NCBI GenBank assembly: GCA_960531495.1
Contig: OY482848.1
Location: forward strand, 20,338,397-20,402,396
DNA: 64,000 nt
Reading direction: 5' to 3'
Source of the DNA: Zeus faber
Lineage: Eukaryota > Chordata > Actinopteri > Zeiformes > Zeidae
Of this stretch, positions 1 to 36,023 are shown piece by piece; the stretch's first letter is position 1; each line of letters opens with the position of its first letter. Under the pieces are notes generated by a model, which searched no databases, was not told the DNA's origin, and was given only the letters and a program-made list of their open reading frames with translations. A program made the translations under genes and the position numbers.

Positions 1-344
1 TAAGCCTTAACTTGCGCCGTTGTGGAGCTTTGGGATCGTCCTCTCGCAGCAGGGGGTTCTCCCCACGTCACCGCCAGCGTTACGTAAAAGTCAACTCGAG
101 ATGGACAGAAAAAATAAATAAATAAATACAATAATAATAGTAATAATAATTATAATAATTATAATAATAGAATAACCCAATCAATAATCAATTTTCTTTT
201 AATATGGTAAATACGTCATCCACAAACAAAGATGTACTCTTCCCCATTTTATAATTTAATTTATTTCACTCCTCAAAGCTATCCAACTAAAAAATAAGAA
301 ATACGATTTTATTTAAATAGTATAAATCTACACCTCTGAATATG

Positions 345-471
345 ATTAACTTGCTTGTAGTGGTAGTAGTGGTAGTAGTAGTGGTAGTAGTAGTAGTAGT
401 AGTAGCAGTGGTAGTAGTGGTAGTAGTAGTGGTAGTAGTAGTGGTAGTAGTAGTGGTAGTAGTAGTGGTAG
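345..471. repeat. GTA/GTG trinucleotide array
   Basis: An imperfect array of GTA with interspersed GTG units. Read on the minus strand it gives an artefactual leucine/proline-rich frame. It lies directly beside the dispersed repeat that starts near 475. Confidence 0.9.
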
Positions 472-474
472 GGG

Positions 475-805
475 TGCACCCCCTATTGTTGCTGTTCTGA
501 TTATTATTGTTTTCCTTCTTGGCACTTTTCTGGCTAAAAGTGTCTGGAACAGGACGACTGCTGCAGCTACGGACATAGTTGAGGTGTAGTTAGAACTGGG
601 ACGTCGCTGACATCTCGTGGTGCAACTTTTTTCCCTACTGATCCACATACAGAGCAGGAATTAAGGAAAAGCACCGAAATTTGATGGGAAGTAGCCAAAC
701 GTTCCTAAAATCTCTGGTCAAGTGATGAAGTGAGATGAGTTTGTGGAGTAAGACACTTTGTGACGTCATCATCCAATTCGCCATAAATCTGCAGGTTGTG
801 GCCTG
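475..805 (+). repeat. unclassified dispersed repeat, copy 1
   Basis: This stretch aligns, with substitutions and indels, to 13365-13660. Shared anchors in the same order are a TTATTATT-type run followed by TTTTCCTYCTTGGC, AAAGTGTCTGRAAC, GACATRGTT, a GATCCACAT block, a GTTTGTGG block and GACRTCATCATCCAATT. No coding frame, terminal inverted repeat or tRNA-like head is visible, so the class is unknown. It is most likely an old transposable-element fragment of a fish repeat family. Confidence 0.6.
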
Positions 806-813
806 CAGCTATA

Positions 814-816
<3 letters not shown>

Positions 817-847
<31 letters not shown>

Positions 848-936
848 AGTAGATGTAGTAGTAGTAGTATTAGTAGTATTTCTATTATTATTATTAGTAG
901 TAGTAGTAGTAATTGTAGTAGTAGTAGTAGTAGTAC

Positions 937-967
<31 letters not shown>

Positions 968-969
968 TA
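817..969. repeat. TTA and GTA trinucleotide arrays
   Basis: A TTA run near 817-846 is followed by GTA-rich arrays to about 969. The DNA from there to about 1550 is AT-rich and shows no gene. Confidence 0.85.
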
Positions 970-1550
970 TCGTATATTTAATCATTTTTATGTATTTTAT
1001 GTTTAATTTAGTTACTATTGTAAGGTTATATCACATCCCTATATTTATGTCTATGTTGTTGTTATGTTGAATTTATTTATGTTCGCTCTTGTATTCCCTG
1101 CTGGTTTTCTGCTCTGACGTTGTTTGTGTAATTTTGTTCAATAAAAAAAACAAAAAAAACCTCACAAAATCAATCATTAAAAAAAAAAAATTTAAAAAAT
1201 GTCCCCTTGATCAATGTTGGACCAATCCACGACCAGCCAGGTTACCGCGTGGCTGTATTTGAACCAAGCTTTTATTCATGATTAAATGTTTTGATGATGG
1301 AGTGGTTTCACTTGATGACCCTTCATCCTTTTCACCACAATGGTTAAGTGATTATTTCTAAAATTCAACAGTCTGGGTTTGAATTAAATGGGTGCATTTT
1401 GGTCCACATGTTTACAGATCTATATTATTTGATTTTTATTATATTTTGTCATCGAGACATTTTACAGTTTTTTTCATCATTACAAGGGCGTGACGAACAC
1501 ATGCATTTAATTATACAGTAAATCCATTTTTTGACTTTGTCATTTACGTA

Positions 1551-2400
1551 CACTGCCGGTCAAACGTTTGAGAACATCAACCATTTTTCCAGTTTTTATT
1601 GAAATTTAAGCAGTTCAAGTCCAGTGAATAACCTGAAAGGGTACAAAGGTAAGCGGTAAACTGCCAGGGGTAAAATAAAATTAAAATAAAAAAAGTTTAG
1701 GTTTCCAAAAACTGAAAAGTAATGTGAATTTCAGAGTTATAAAAAAAAAGGCCTTTTTCAGGGAACAAGTAATGTAAGTAACAACCTACAGCTGTTCTGC
1801 AGCAATGGAAATAAATTAAGCCTTGAAAGTTGGTGCAAACAATTCCTACCGGTGTCCCAACTTTTGTCGGTTACTTACAGAACAGACTGTAATTTCACCC
1901 TCTGAAGCGTTATACTGGACAATATTGCACTGCAGGAAAAAATATATTGCTATCATAATGGTGAGAAAAAGGCCACTAACAAAGGAAGACACACAGACCA
2001 TTATAACCTTTAAAAGTGTAGGTCTTTCCTTTCGAGAAATTGCAAAGAAAGCCAAGGTGCCAGTGAGTACAGCTTCCTACACCATCAAAAGGCACTTTCA
2101 AACTCGGATAGGAAGAAGTCTGGCAGAGCTGAAGACATGTTTCTGAGAGTCAACAGCTTGCTGAGAGGCTGCTCACAGGACACCATCTTCAAGCACAGCG
2201 TCATTCTGGTGGAAGTACGCAAGTTTCAGGTTCAACTCTGAAGAGCAGACTTGGAACTGCAGCTTTGACAGGTGGAGCGGCCGTAAGAAAACTGTCGCTA
2301 AGAAGGCAAAATAAGAAAAAGAGACTTGCCACGGCCGTGAGCCAGCGCCAGTAGAATACTGAAGACCGGGAGAAGGTCTTCTGGACCGATCTGAAATCTT
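1551..2400 (+). mobile_element. decayed Tc1-like transposon fragment
   Basis: The left end begins with CACTGCCGGTCAAACG, a typical Tc1-family terminal repeat start. From 1958 a frame encodes MVRKRPLTKEDTQTII and a helix-turn-helix region of a Tc1 transposase. The frame is interrupted after about 2146. Further remnants with a truncated catalytic part continue to about 2400, ending with the family-like words VFWTDLKS. No matching right terminal repeat is visible, so the element is a 3'-truncated fossil. DNA from 2400 to 3600 shows only simple repeats (GTA near 3017-3041, TTA near 3174-3200) and no gene. Confidence 0.75.
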
Positions 2401-3610
2401 GGCTTCAATTTGTATCTCTTTCTCGACTACAGTTTTATTTTATTTTTTTTCACTGTTATAACACCTGAATTTCCCTCCGGGGATTAACAAAGTGTTTTCA
2501 ATGACGATGTTCTTATTTTAACCCTAATTGAAATCCACCAAATCTCCAACAGGAGTAGGCCCTTACCTTAGGAAATCAAAGATAATACACACCCACTTTT
2601 GAAATAAAGTTGCAAAACAAAAAAAGGAACAGATGGGTTAACAAAATGCCTTTGTAAATTAAAGAGTCCCTCTGTGCGTCAACATCAGTTTCATTGAGTG
2701 TTGAATAAAGGTAAGATGTGGTTTCACCAGAAAGCAGATCAATTAAATAAATGTGGAATATAGATGTGTAGTACCTGTAAGTAGCCAGTATTCTGGATTT
2801 AGAGCATTCAAAAGATGGACGTTATTATTATTTTTTTTTATTGTTTTGCTCCTCCCCTCGCCGTGTCATGCTATGACATCATGTCCTCTGGTATTATCAG
2901 ACGTTCTCGTCCTTTTTCGGCAGCTAGACAAGACGTCTCCCTTTAGGAAGCGGCTGTATCGGTAGATAACACTTTGCAGGCCACTGTTCAAGCTCCAGCC
3001 ATAGCAGTGGTATTCGTAGTAGTAGTAGTAGTAGTAGTAGTTTCAACTCCTGCAGATAAACTACACAGAACTGTGTTATGGCCTGTAGTAGAGATAGCTG
3101 ATAATACATTGTTACTAGGGAATGAATTCCACTGTTAAAAGTTATTAATGGGCAGAGATGATTAATTATTAATTTATTATTATTATTATTATAATTATTA
3201 TTAATAGATTATTCATTTCACACACGTTTAACTGTATGTTACATAATATTGCGGTGATTAAATCAAAGCAGCAACAACTTGCAGGTTTTCCCTTGAAGCA
3301 TCATCATGAGCTTCATCTTGATGTTCTCCTCTTCATCAGGCCTTCACAAGGAAACCCATCAGATTGGACGACTATTATTTAAAGATTCTCAGACATTGCA
3401 ATAGCCAAGGAAACCAGAAACACAATGGGGGTCGGGGGTCGGGGGTCGCCCTAACCCCATGGACGAGAAATTTGGTCCTCGAGAACCAAACTGCGATGGA
3501 AATGTGTAAATCATGCTGAACATAAACGATGAGATATTAATAAATACATAGGCGGTGTAAAAAGAGGCGGGCACTACAAACCTCAAACACAGATTTCTAT
3601 AAAGATCCAC

Positions 3611-3790
3611 ATTTATTCAGATATATTTACAACTTAATTCTCCAGGGAGCTATTTACATGAATGACCAACACACTGTAAAACCAAAGTAGAATACAAGGT
3701 ATCATCAGGAGCATGGCATCGTCATAGGTATGGCACAGAGTGGTCGAGAAGAGTGATCGGTGAGTAACGACAATCAAATAGAGCTTTTGG

Positions 3791-3822
<32 letters not shown>

Positions 3823-6041
3823 AGAATAGAATAGAATAGAATAGACAGCGGACGTGACAGGAATGTTCCGTTTCTTACAAACTCCTGTGTCGTGCAAACT
3901 AGCACAAGCAAAATAGCTTAAAAGTAAATCCTTCTCTGCCCGGTGGGAACTTGTCTACTGAAATGGCAGACTGCAGTGACGCTTCCTTTAAATATCCATC
4001 TTTATTATTATTATTATTATTATTTTTTATTTTTTTTTGATTCTAGGCCAAAACATTTAAAGAAATTTAAAAGTAATAATAATTCTAAAAACACCAACAC
4101 AAGATAAAAACTGCTTTCCTTTCAGGCAAAGTTCGAAGCGTTTTTTTCAAGTTCGAGGTAGTGCAATGCTTATTATGATTATTCCAGTTTACATTTAGAA
4201 AACAATAAAAATAAAAAATAAAACACGACGCTGGTGAGATAGTCCTGCTTTTCTTCCAAGTTTATACCATTAAACATAATCAATGCAATGACTCAACCAA
4301 CTGAAACAAATGGTATTATACCTTGGTCAAAAACTTTTATGCAATCTTCATTTATTTTTTTTTTTTCTTCTTTCCCCACTTTGGAAAACAGTTCAAAGTA
4401 AATTATCACACACGCATAAAAGTAGATAAACTGTCTTATCAGGCAGATCAGTCATTAGAGGAGCTCAAACACCAAGGGAAATCCAAAATAACACTGAGTA
4501 ACAGTGAAAGGAAATGGTGTGCAAGAAACAATACGTAACATAGGAAATGTGCAAAAAACGCACATTACTCATCAAGCTTGTTATGAAAAGGGTCAAAGTT
4601 AAACAGAAACGTATAAAGCACTTATGTGCGGGACGAGTAGACGTACAGAGAAAGTTTGTATAAGGTTTTAGGGGAAGTGCGTCCTCTGCTGGACGTGGGG
4701 GTGAATGTCAAACAAAAGAAAGAGGATCTTCAGAGTAAACAACCTGCGATACTATTTTTGTAAAAGTCCAATAAAGACGCATCCTTCGACAGAAAAAAAC
4801 AAAAAAAAACAAAGCTTAAAGATACATTTTTGGCATCCATCTCAGATAAAAAAAAAATGTATGTTCTAGCTTCTGTGACCTAGCATCGGTTTAGGGATAA
4901 CTTCAAACTCATGACATTGTTTGATTTTATTCTAGACCTTCTATCATACATCGTGTGTGTTTCTAAATAGCAATAACTACACAGAGCACAGTCTTTTAAA
5001 TCCCTTTCATTAAGCTCTAAGTTGCGTCCAGGGTTTGTAGAAACATGGTGCCGACCGGCCGTATTATATCACTCTACACTAGCTACTACCTTAGAGTTAC
5101 TTTAAAAATACTAAATAGGAATCAAAACTTGGTCGAGAGAGAGAGCCAATGTCCTAACAGCAGACAATAGGCATGCAGTGCATTTTCAGAATCTCTTCAC
5201 TTTTTGTTACACCGCCCTCAGGTGAAGCGTTAAACCCTCCGAGGCGACATGGAGCACTTCCCTGATCCTCCCTTCATACAATCACTGTGGCTTCAGACCT
5301 GGTCCTGATCCAGACCTGATCACTCTCTCCTACACGTTGATATCTGGGATATAATGACATAGAAGCTTTATGGTTTCTTAAGAGATTGTGTGTCGACTCC
5401 CAAAAAAAATTAAAAAATAAGGGGGGGCACAAAATGATAAAAATACTATTTACATCCAGGTGAGGTTCGTGGTTCTGGACATGATCCAAACAACACAAAG
5501 GACCGATCCCCTGCAGAGGTGGAGTCAAACTTGAGAGACCTGGGGGGGATACAGTAGATACAGTACGCGTTAGGATTAGAAACACCTATAATAATAATAA
5601 TCATAATCATAATAGACATATTAAAATGATATTAAACTCTGGAAGGGCTTACCTTGTGCATCCCTCAAGCTTTGTGAGAGGCCTTTGGAGGTCTTAGGTA
5701 AACAAACTGTGCAAGACATGACACTTATATAAGAACAGGTTGTTGTTCCATACTTCAAGATTGAGTAGTGAGAGATTCTGTGGTATTCAGTGCCTAAATA
5801 CTGTAGTTTGTTTCTTCAGCCAAAAAAATCCAACAGTAACATTTCCATGAAAGTCATGCTTGTTCTTCTTGTCATTCGAGCCATTTCAAAAGCTTGGCAG
5901 ATAGTTTCAGTTCTAATCAGCGTATGAAGCCGAACTATTTCCAGCCGTATCACAGTGAAGGTTCCACTTTCTAAAATGTATAAACCACACACAGCCCTAC
6001 ATACACCTGACTGGCCCGGGGGAGGGGTGGTTAAATTGCAC
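3611..6041 (-). other. probable 3' UTR of the tspan5-like gene
   Basis: The stretch follows the tetraspanin stop codon at 6042-6044 on the minus strand and has no convincing coding frame. A minus-strand AATAAA (TTTATT on the plus strand at about 3611-3616) is a plausible polyadenylation signal, giving a 3' UTR of about 2.4 kb. Long 3' UTRs are usual for TSPAN5. The true end cannot be proven without transcript data. Confidence 0.45.
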
Positions 6042-12389
<6,348 letters not shown>

Positions 12390-12800
12390 CATTTGTCCGT
12401 CTTTTTCCTACGGAGTCCTTGTTCCTGTCGAGGGAATCACATGGGTGGTGGCTTTCCGGTATAGAAGCCGGCGCAGTGACGCGTCGCGAAATGTTCGGCG
12501 CTCGGTAAGGGGGTGGAGGGTGGGGGTGGGGGTGGGGGAGGGAAAAGAAAAATAAATACAGAAAATAATGTTCTACATCCAGGGAAGTAGTAATGCAGAG
12601 TTAAAGTCAGCAGCCCTGCGTGAGACCCTTCACCAACATGGCTGTCATCGCGCAGACGTGTTTGGAGAGCGGTCAACGCCCATTGGCTGCCGGCGAGAAA
12701 GAGGCGGGACTCTCGGTACGGGAGCCTCGGTGGCTCCCGTTGCCGCCGGCGAGAGGGCGCGAACGCGAGTGTTGTGATTGTTGTTTGTTGCCGTTGTATT
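12390..12800 (-). promoter_or_regulatory. putative tspan5 promoter region with a G-rich tract
   Basis: The sequence upstream of the tetraspanin ATG is GC- and CpG-richer than the introns. It contains a plus-strand G-rich tract at 12509-12542 with at least five GGG runs separated by one or two bases, a canonical G-quadruplex-forming pattern. No TATA box is obvious. The start site is not determined. Confidence 0.45.
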
Positions 12801-13159
12801 GAAAGTCTGGGGTGACGTCAACGTGACGGTAACACCGAAGCACCAGAACCCAAATGCCGAAATGAATTCCAAGTATTATAAACATTTCGCAAATTCTACT
12901 TTTATATAATTACATACATAATACACACGTTGCTTCTTGCATACACGCGGGGCTATAGCTGTTATAATTATACGAAATATTTAATCATACGTTTCGTGTT
13001 CTTGAGGTTTATGATTCAACTTAATCAAATGTAAAAATTAAAAAAGCAACGCGACGTTTAACAAACATATTGACACGAGACACTAGTTCGGATCTGAATA
13101 AACAATATTTACATATAATAAACAGATATTTATAAATGGTCTTCACTGGTGTACAATAC

Positions 13160-13300
13160 GGATATATTCAAGTTCAAGAGATTATTTGTCACATACATAT
13201 ACATACAGTCATGCGTATATGCAGGGAAATGTCATGACACCCAGTGATTACGTACAATAAGCTCGATAAGCTCTAAAAATACAAAAAAAAAATTCAAGTT
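13160..13300 (-). mobile_element. LINE (L2/CR1-like) 3' end, reverse orientation
   Basis: Read on the minus strand it matches the LINE 3' ends at 14780-14870 and 45330-45444: ATTACATTTCCCTGCATATA, then GTATGTATATGTATGTGACA, then a CTTGAA-type tail. It is a 5'-truncated copy of under 150 bp. Confidence 0.7.
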
Positions 13301-13364
13301 GTAATATTACTACTACAGACAAAATATAAACTGTATATATATATATATATAGCTATTACGGGTC

Positions 13365-13660
13365 CAGGCCGGACCCCTGTTGTTTTTGTTCGGATCTTAT
13401 ATTATTATTTTTCCTCCTTGGCGTTTTTGGATTGAAAGTGTCTGAAACACAACAACTGCCGAACCCACAGACATGGTTAAGGCCTTGTTAGAAACGGGGC
13501 TGTTCAGACATTTTGTGGTTCAAGTTTGATCCACATCAATCTACAGAACTATTGCAATTTTACCAGAAGTTGAAGAACATTGGCATAGCGTGATTAGTTT
13601 GTGGGGCGGGGAGCTTTATGACATCATCATCCAATTTGTTATATGATGTCCAGGTTTTGG
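13365..13660 (+). repeat. unclassified dispersed repeat, copy 2
   Basis: Same family as 475-805, in the same orientation (AAAGTGTCTGAAAC, GACATGGTT, TGATCCACATCAAT, GACATCATCATCCAATTTG). It lies close upstream of the LINE fragment at 13880. Confidence 0.6.
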
Positions 13661-13879
13661 CTCTGGCGGGGTTCGCGGTCAGGTCTGTGGTGTAGTGCTG
13701 CACCATCAATTGTATTTTCATTGTCATCGTGATTTGAACATGTGGGAAGAACACATCGTAAAAGCCTGAAACGCGATGAATAAGAAATCTATTAAAAATT
13801 AGTGATTTTATTTTATTAAATAAATCTTTTTTTTTTTTTTTTTATCCATCCAAGAGAGTAACGCCATTTGCAATCGATC

Positions 13880-14870
13880 AACTAATGGACTCGTTCTCTG
13901 TAGAAGACACGGACACATGGCTCTCTGGTGAAAAGGGTTCCAAATGGAGTCCACATCACAGAGGATTTAACATGGACTTTACAAACAGACACTCTGTTGA
14001 GAAAGGTGAGGCAGCGTCTTTACCACCTCAGGCAGCTGAGGAAATTCCGGATCTCGGTGAGGATCCTCAAGTCCTTCTACTGTGGAGCGGTGGAGAGCAT
14101 CCTGACAACAGTGGCAACGTCACAGCCTGGTTTGGGAACAATATTTCTCAGGACAGGAGGGCCCTGCAGAGGGTGGTGCGTTCAGCCAAATGTACCACTG
14201 GACCTACCCTCCCATCCCTGCAGGACTTATACACCAGGAGGTGTAGTAACAGAGCAGAAGACGGATCATGAAGGATCCTCATCACCCCAACAACGGACTG
14301 TTCCAGCTGCTGCAGTCAGGCAAGCGCCTCCGCAGTCACACAGCAAGAACAGAGAGACTGAGACTGAGTTTTTTCCCGCAAGCCATAAGAACTGTCAATG
14401 CTGACCTCACCAGGGGTCCTCACTGAGCCACACACATAGGCTCCACTACCTTCTGTACTGTGTGTAGGATACTGTACCACATACTGTGTCACTGTTCAGG
14501 GTTGTTCGGTGTTACGGTATTGCTGCGCCGTACTGTTGTATACTGTGCTGTATTATCCCACAAACACTACCTCACTTTATTCACATGCCACTTTAATGCA
14601 CATATCTGTTTTTACATAATTGCCTATCCCATATACATAAGTCTATCCCATATACGTAAGCCTATTCCCTTTATCTTTTCCATTTTATTTTATTTTATAT
14701 ATTTTTATTTTATTCTATAAGTATTAGACTCACTGTATTACATTTTAGGTATCAGTCTGTTGGTCTAGTAGAAATAAATTTTCCTAGGACATATTGTGTG
14801 TAATCACCAGGTGTGTTGCACTACATTTCACTGCATATATGTATGAAAGTATGTATATGTGTGATTGTGT
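13880..14870 (+). mobile_element. L2/CR1-type LINE, 3' part with reverse-transcriptase C-terminus (broken)
   Basis: Two overlapping frames (13885-14271 and 13928-14404) share the C-terminal part of an L2-like reverse transcriptase. Recognisable words are GVHITEDLTWTLQTDTLL, RQRLYHLRQLRKF and SFYCGAVESIL in one frame, then RRALQRVVRSAKC and LPSLQDLYTRRC in the other. The switch shows at least one frameshift. An AT-rich 3' UTR follows to about 14870, with GTATGTATATGTGTG near the end. This is a 5'-truncated, inactive copy. Confidence 0.8.
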
Positions 14871-14899
14871 GTTCACAGAACTCGGGAAATAGATTAGTG

Positions 14900-17819
14900 A
14901 ATAGAATAGTATAAATAAAATAAAATAAAAATAAAATAAGACTCAGAAAGATAATACAAGGTGGGGGTACAAAATAGAAGGGAATAGAGTTCTATAGAGT
15001 TTAATGCTGCATTAAATGGAACTCAGATAACTGTAATTCGTGTTGTTCTCCCCCAGATATATATTTTTTTATTGCAAGATGTTTATTTCAATGTTGAGTT
15101 TAGATGTAATTGTGTTATTAGTTGTGTCTTGAAATAAGAGTATAGTTTGTGTGTTTCCGTGTTCCAGACGCCAAAGAGAAGCCGAAGGTCTAAGACAATA
15201 AAGAAGCAGTGGGCAGAATGTCCACCCTGCATTCCATGTGAACATTTGTAATGATTTGTAAATGGTGTTGGTAGGAAGTGATGCTGCGTTTCCTGGGATC
15301 TCGTAAAACTGTAATTCGTATCTAACACGACTAACCTGGACCCCGGTGTATTGCTGCCTGCAACTATACTGGTTATCTTTCTTCTAAAACAGAATTGAAT
15401 GGTCTGCATGTTGTAGATCCGTGCCTCCTGGTAACACTACACTTGGTCCGTGTGGCTATACTGTAATAAGCCTGTGTGAGTGAGCATTCAATGTCAACTG
15501 TGTCTCACATTCTGGGACAAACAGTACTCCAGCGGCGCAAGCAAGTTAATTCAGCATTTCTATATGTATATAATATGTTCATTAGAGAAAGAGCAACAAT
15601 AAAGTATGTTGAGTATTTGCAATTTATTGATAATATACAAATGCAATCGTCACATTACAAATATGTTTGTATGAAATATATAAATTACGAAAATAAATAT
15701 TTCTGTGCAAGTTGTCGGCATAGGTAGACATAATTTAAGTTTTAATACTCACAGCACATGTTAGAATAATGTGATTTGTTAGGTCAGTTTTACATGACAT
15801 TGGTTTTCTAAGCACATTGTGTATGATTTATCTCAACTTGGAACCAGGAAAACATTATATAAATAAATGCCTTTTTCTTAAATAACTACTATAGTTATCA
15901 TTTACAACTGTTATGTTATTTGGATAAATCATTTAAAATGAATTAGGTCTTAGATCCTTGGAACCCCTGAAACAGTTTGTCATGATAACATATATTTTGT
16001 ATACAATTATTATGGCATAAAATAGCGAGAGATAACAATATCACAAATCAAAACATACTACAACAAATGGGGATATCAAAATTAAATGTTCATGCATTAA
16101 ATGTGTGCCTTATAAAGAAATAAGTCAAAATATTTAAAGCTATTCAAAATAAATTCCCAATGTAATTATTACCAGTTGAGTTATTTCATCATGTTTTATT
16201 CTGATTATTGTAAAATCTGGTTGATTTGAAGGAAATAAGGACTTTTTCCATTTATATTGTTACAAGTTTTCTTCACATTCATTTAAATTTAGTAACAAAT
16301 TCACAACAAAAGGAACCAATTGATCAGCATATTTGATAATTAAAAATGTGCACCATGACACTGCAAGATACAAAAAAAAGAAAAAAAAAAAAAAAAGAAA
16401 AAAAGATTTAATTTGCATACAAAAATATAAATATATAAATATTATGGCATAACAATATACTGAAGTTATCTAATAATTCTTTAAAATACACATCGAAAAT
16501 AGTAATATTGTTTCCTTTTTTTTATCTTTAACTAGTAAATTACAAAGATGAGCATTCACACATATGCAATGTGCTGTTATTTCGAAAGCTGAGATGAGAC
16601 AAAAAAAAAAAAAAAATACATGGTTTTCTATTTAGAAAAAAATTCCTTTGGTAATCGTTAAAGTTTTAGTCAATTTTAGTTTGAGTGTAGTTTATACAAT
16701 AGCCTTCATCCTTCCCTTATAAAATGCGTAAATCATCTGTATCAAGTACACTTAAAAATTTGTAGTGGCCAGACCTGATACAAACTATGCCCAAAAGTCA
16801 TTTAATAAACTTCAGGCAGTAGAGTTTCCCCTTATTAACCAAATCGGAATTATATAAAGTTTCTGATAATGAAACACAAGTGCATTAAACACCACAGCTC
16901 CTCTCCAATGGCCTTTCCAGTCTGTTCTACTGTTTGATTAAGGCTTTTGGCATCAGGTACATTGATAATATCACAGTGTCAAATACAGAGGCTAACATAC
17001 TGACTTCAACATTATAAAGGTATTAAAGGAAGAACCCAAAGGGAGACATTATATTTCGGATCTGAGCTGAAACAGCATTTTTTTTTTTTTTTAAAGGAAA
17101 GAGTAACAAGGAAATCAGAGACCTAGGAGTCAAAAAGAGAGAGAGAGAAAATGTTCTGAACTCTAGCAGCATGCACTGAGGCAGATGTCTACTGCCAAAT
17201 AGAGGACTGACCCCTTACAATTCCTTCATTTTTGACTGAATGTGCTCTTCTTGATTAAATGGCAATATTACATTTACCAAAAGATGAGTTGTATATTCTC
17301 TTTTTCAGATTACGATAGTTGTCGCTTGTTTTGAGGCTATGTAAAAAGTACCTATGCACTTCTGAACAGAATGCAGTTTAAAGGTTTGTATGACTCATGT
17401 GCCTCCTTTGATTGCATATTACACCATGAGCAAAAATAAATGATGTACAGAAATATCTTAAATACAATAATGAACTATTGTCCCGAATTATACAATCATG
17501 CTAGAAATAATACATGGCACACCACCTACAGAAGCAAATAAACTATTGTATGGATATCTTTTTTTTTTTTTTAAATAACAACCTTGCTGGTGTCACCAAA
17601 GTCTCCATCTATACAATGAGCAACTTATGTGCTCAAAAATATACAAGGATAAACACAATTATCTTCTTGTTAGAGTTTTAAAATACTGTTTATAGCATCT
17701 GGCTAATTACAACATCAAGCATAATAGCAAAGTAGTAGAACATGAAGCTTATACAATACAACGATCACAAATTAATGCCTTGAATGCCTTATTGCTGCTA
17801 AACATGATTTCAACGAAAC
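14900..17819. other. AT-rich stretch without recognisable gene
   Basis: Strongly AT-rich sequence with many A and T homopolymers and no supported coding frame or RNA gene. Part may be the 3' UTR of acer2, whose stop is at 18799. A minus-strand AATAAA occurs near 16193-16198, but nothing in the sequence fixes the transcript end. Confidence 0.4.
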
Positions 17820-18486
17820 TTAAAGGAGCAATAGACAACTTTTTTGTTTCAACTTATCATTATGAAGTTAATGTTGACCATCAGCGTTTAGACTGGTTTC
17901 CTATAAGCCTCGAAATCACTGTGCAATACGGACTGCCACCGGGTACGAAACCTCTGGGAAAATGAAGGATGGATTTATGGCAGTGCTTCACAGGAAGTGC
18001 TTCAACCAATACGCAACCATTATTGGAAATGTCCGACTGTGGAGCAGTCTACTCCACGTAAATCATAAACCCTTGAATATAACTCATTGAAATCGGTTGA
18101 GAAAAGTCAAGGTTATAGTGCTTTTTATCCAGAAATACCGTTCACTTGTGGTTGTTACAGGCCAGTTTTCAGGCCCGCTCTAATATACGCTGAAGTTGAC
18201 GTATCGTAGCAACGAGTGGAAGCCGTCAGTGCTGCGTCTATGTATATGTGTCTATGATTGTACAACCGAAATAAATCAAATTGAACTCTAACTGTGACAA
18301 TTTCAATGTAGGCTCTTCAGTGAACACGCTTCTTTCTTCTCTCGTTTCCAAAGTGGTGTTGATCTTTTACACGGAGCGCTCTAAGGAAAACGTAAAGCCA
18401 TCCGGTTGTCTTTGCGCCAGCTGCGCAAAAAATAATACCACTTGGAAATACTTATGGGTGTGAAAATTTGTCTATTGCTCCTTTAA
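17820..18486. mobile_element. non-autonomous DNA transposon (MITE) with TTAA target duplication
   Basis: The element is bounded by TTAA on both sides (17820-17823 and 18483-18486). Its ends are perfect 15-bp inverted repeats: AGGAGCAATAGACAA on the left and TTGTCTATTGCTCCT on the right. It is about 660 bp long with no coding capacity. TTAA target sites are used by piggyBac- and Kolobok-type transposases, which probably mobilised it. Confidence 0.85.
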
Positions 18487-18798
18487 CCGCATCTATGAGA
18501 TGCTGACAATATTTATAAGGCAGTTCTTCATAAAAGAGGTTTTCAATTGGCGGACCATGAAATGAAATGCAAGTTATCTACTAATTTCCGTCTTAATCCC
18601 ACACAATCGCCCGTTCAAACCAGAGGATCTATGGAATACGCCCATGGGAATTTTATGTCACAGGCTTCTTAGCATCGATTGATGAGAAATTGATGAGAAC
18701 TGTGTAAATACCGCTGTGCAAAGAGAATAGAGTGAAACTCCCGTCATAGTTCACGACCTTGGTGTTGGGACGGAACCTGGTAAACTGCTCCGCAGCGC

Positions 18799-30600
<11,802 letters not shown>

Positions 30601-31304
30601 GTCTGGACCGGTTCATCCGACAGACGGCCACGGGTCCCCGGGAAAAATAAATCGGTCGTAAAAAACAACAGCAGCAACAACAACAACAACAACAAAAGTC
30701 GACTGCTGGAGTCTTCCCGGTCCGATTTTACAGACACGGCGGCTGTTCCGAAAATTAAACAACGACTATTATGAGGTGAGGGCGCCGTCGGCTTGCACGC
30801 TGAACCATTGCCCTTCCACCAGGCAGCGCATCCCGAGGCTCAGCTCTGGTCGGTCGCTGCTGACAGCCAGGAACTAGACGGCGTCTTAGCACGACGCATG
30901 CGCAATGAGGATTCATTACGCTAAATCATTTGTTTTTGTTTTGTTATTATTATTTATTATTATTTTTTAATTGTTGTTGTTGTCTAATAATAGTCTCGGT
31001 ATTTCCATTAACTGATTAAACACAACATTTTTCAAACAACAATTTCTCCGATGAGTATGTTGACATTTTTTTTTAACTAACTAACGAGGTATTTTGGCGA
31101 AATTGAATGTATTAACATTCAATGAATTAAATTAAATGCGATTAATAATCGTGACATAAACCAAATGTTTTCATGTAATGCTGTGACAAGTACACATTTC
31201 TCCAAAAGGCTGATATCGCGATACTGGGCGAGTCTATGTGAGACCACGAGGCGGATATCCGGTCTCTTTTCGGTGGCGGACCTTCGTTGGGTTGGCTCAG
31301 CAAA
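30601..31304. promoter_or_regulatory. divergent acer2 / rps6 intergenic promoter region
   Basis: The two start codons are 704 bp apart in head-to-head orientation. On the rps6 side, the pyrimidine run TCTCTTTTC at 31263-31271, about 35 nt before the ATG, is a likely 5' TOP motif (the oligopyrimidine start of ribosomal protein mRNAs that confers mTOR-dependent translation). On the acer2 side no TATA box is evident. Confidence 0.6.
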
Positions 31305-36004
<4,700 letters not shown>

Positions 36005-36017
36005 AATATGGAATCTA

Positions 36018-36023
36018 AATAAA
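36018..36023 (+). terminator. rps6 polyadenylation signal AATAAA
   Basis: A canonical hexamer 14 bp after the rps6 stop. The convergent perilipin gene has a minus-strand AATAAA at about 36629-36634, so the two transcripts probably end about 600 bp apart without overlapping. Confidence 0.85.

Noticed and set aside
346-648. Leucine/proline-rich 100-aa frame on the minus strand
   Set aside because: It is the translation of a GTA/GTG trinucleotide array; no homology or codon signal.
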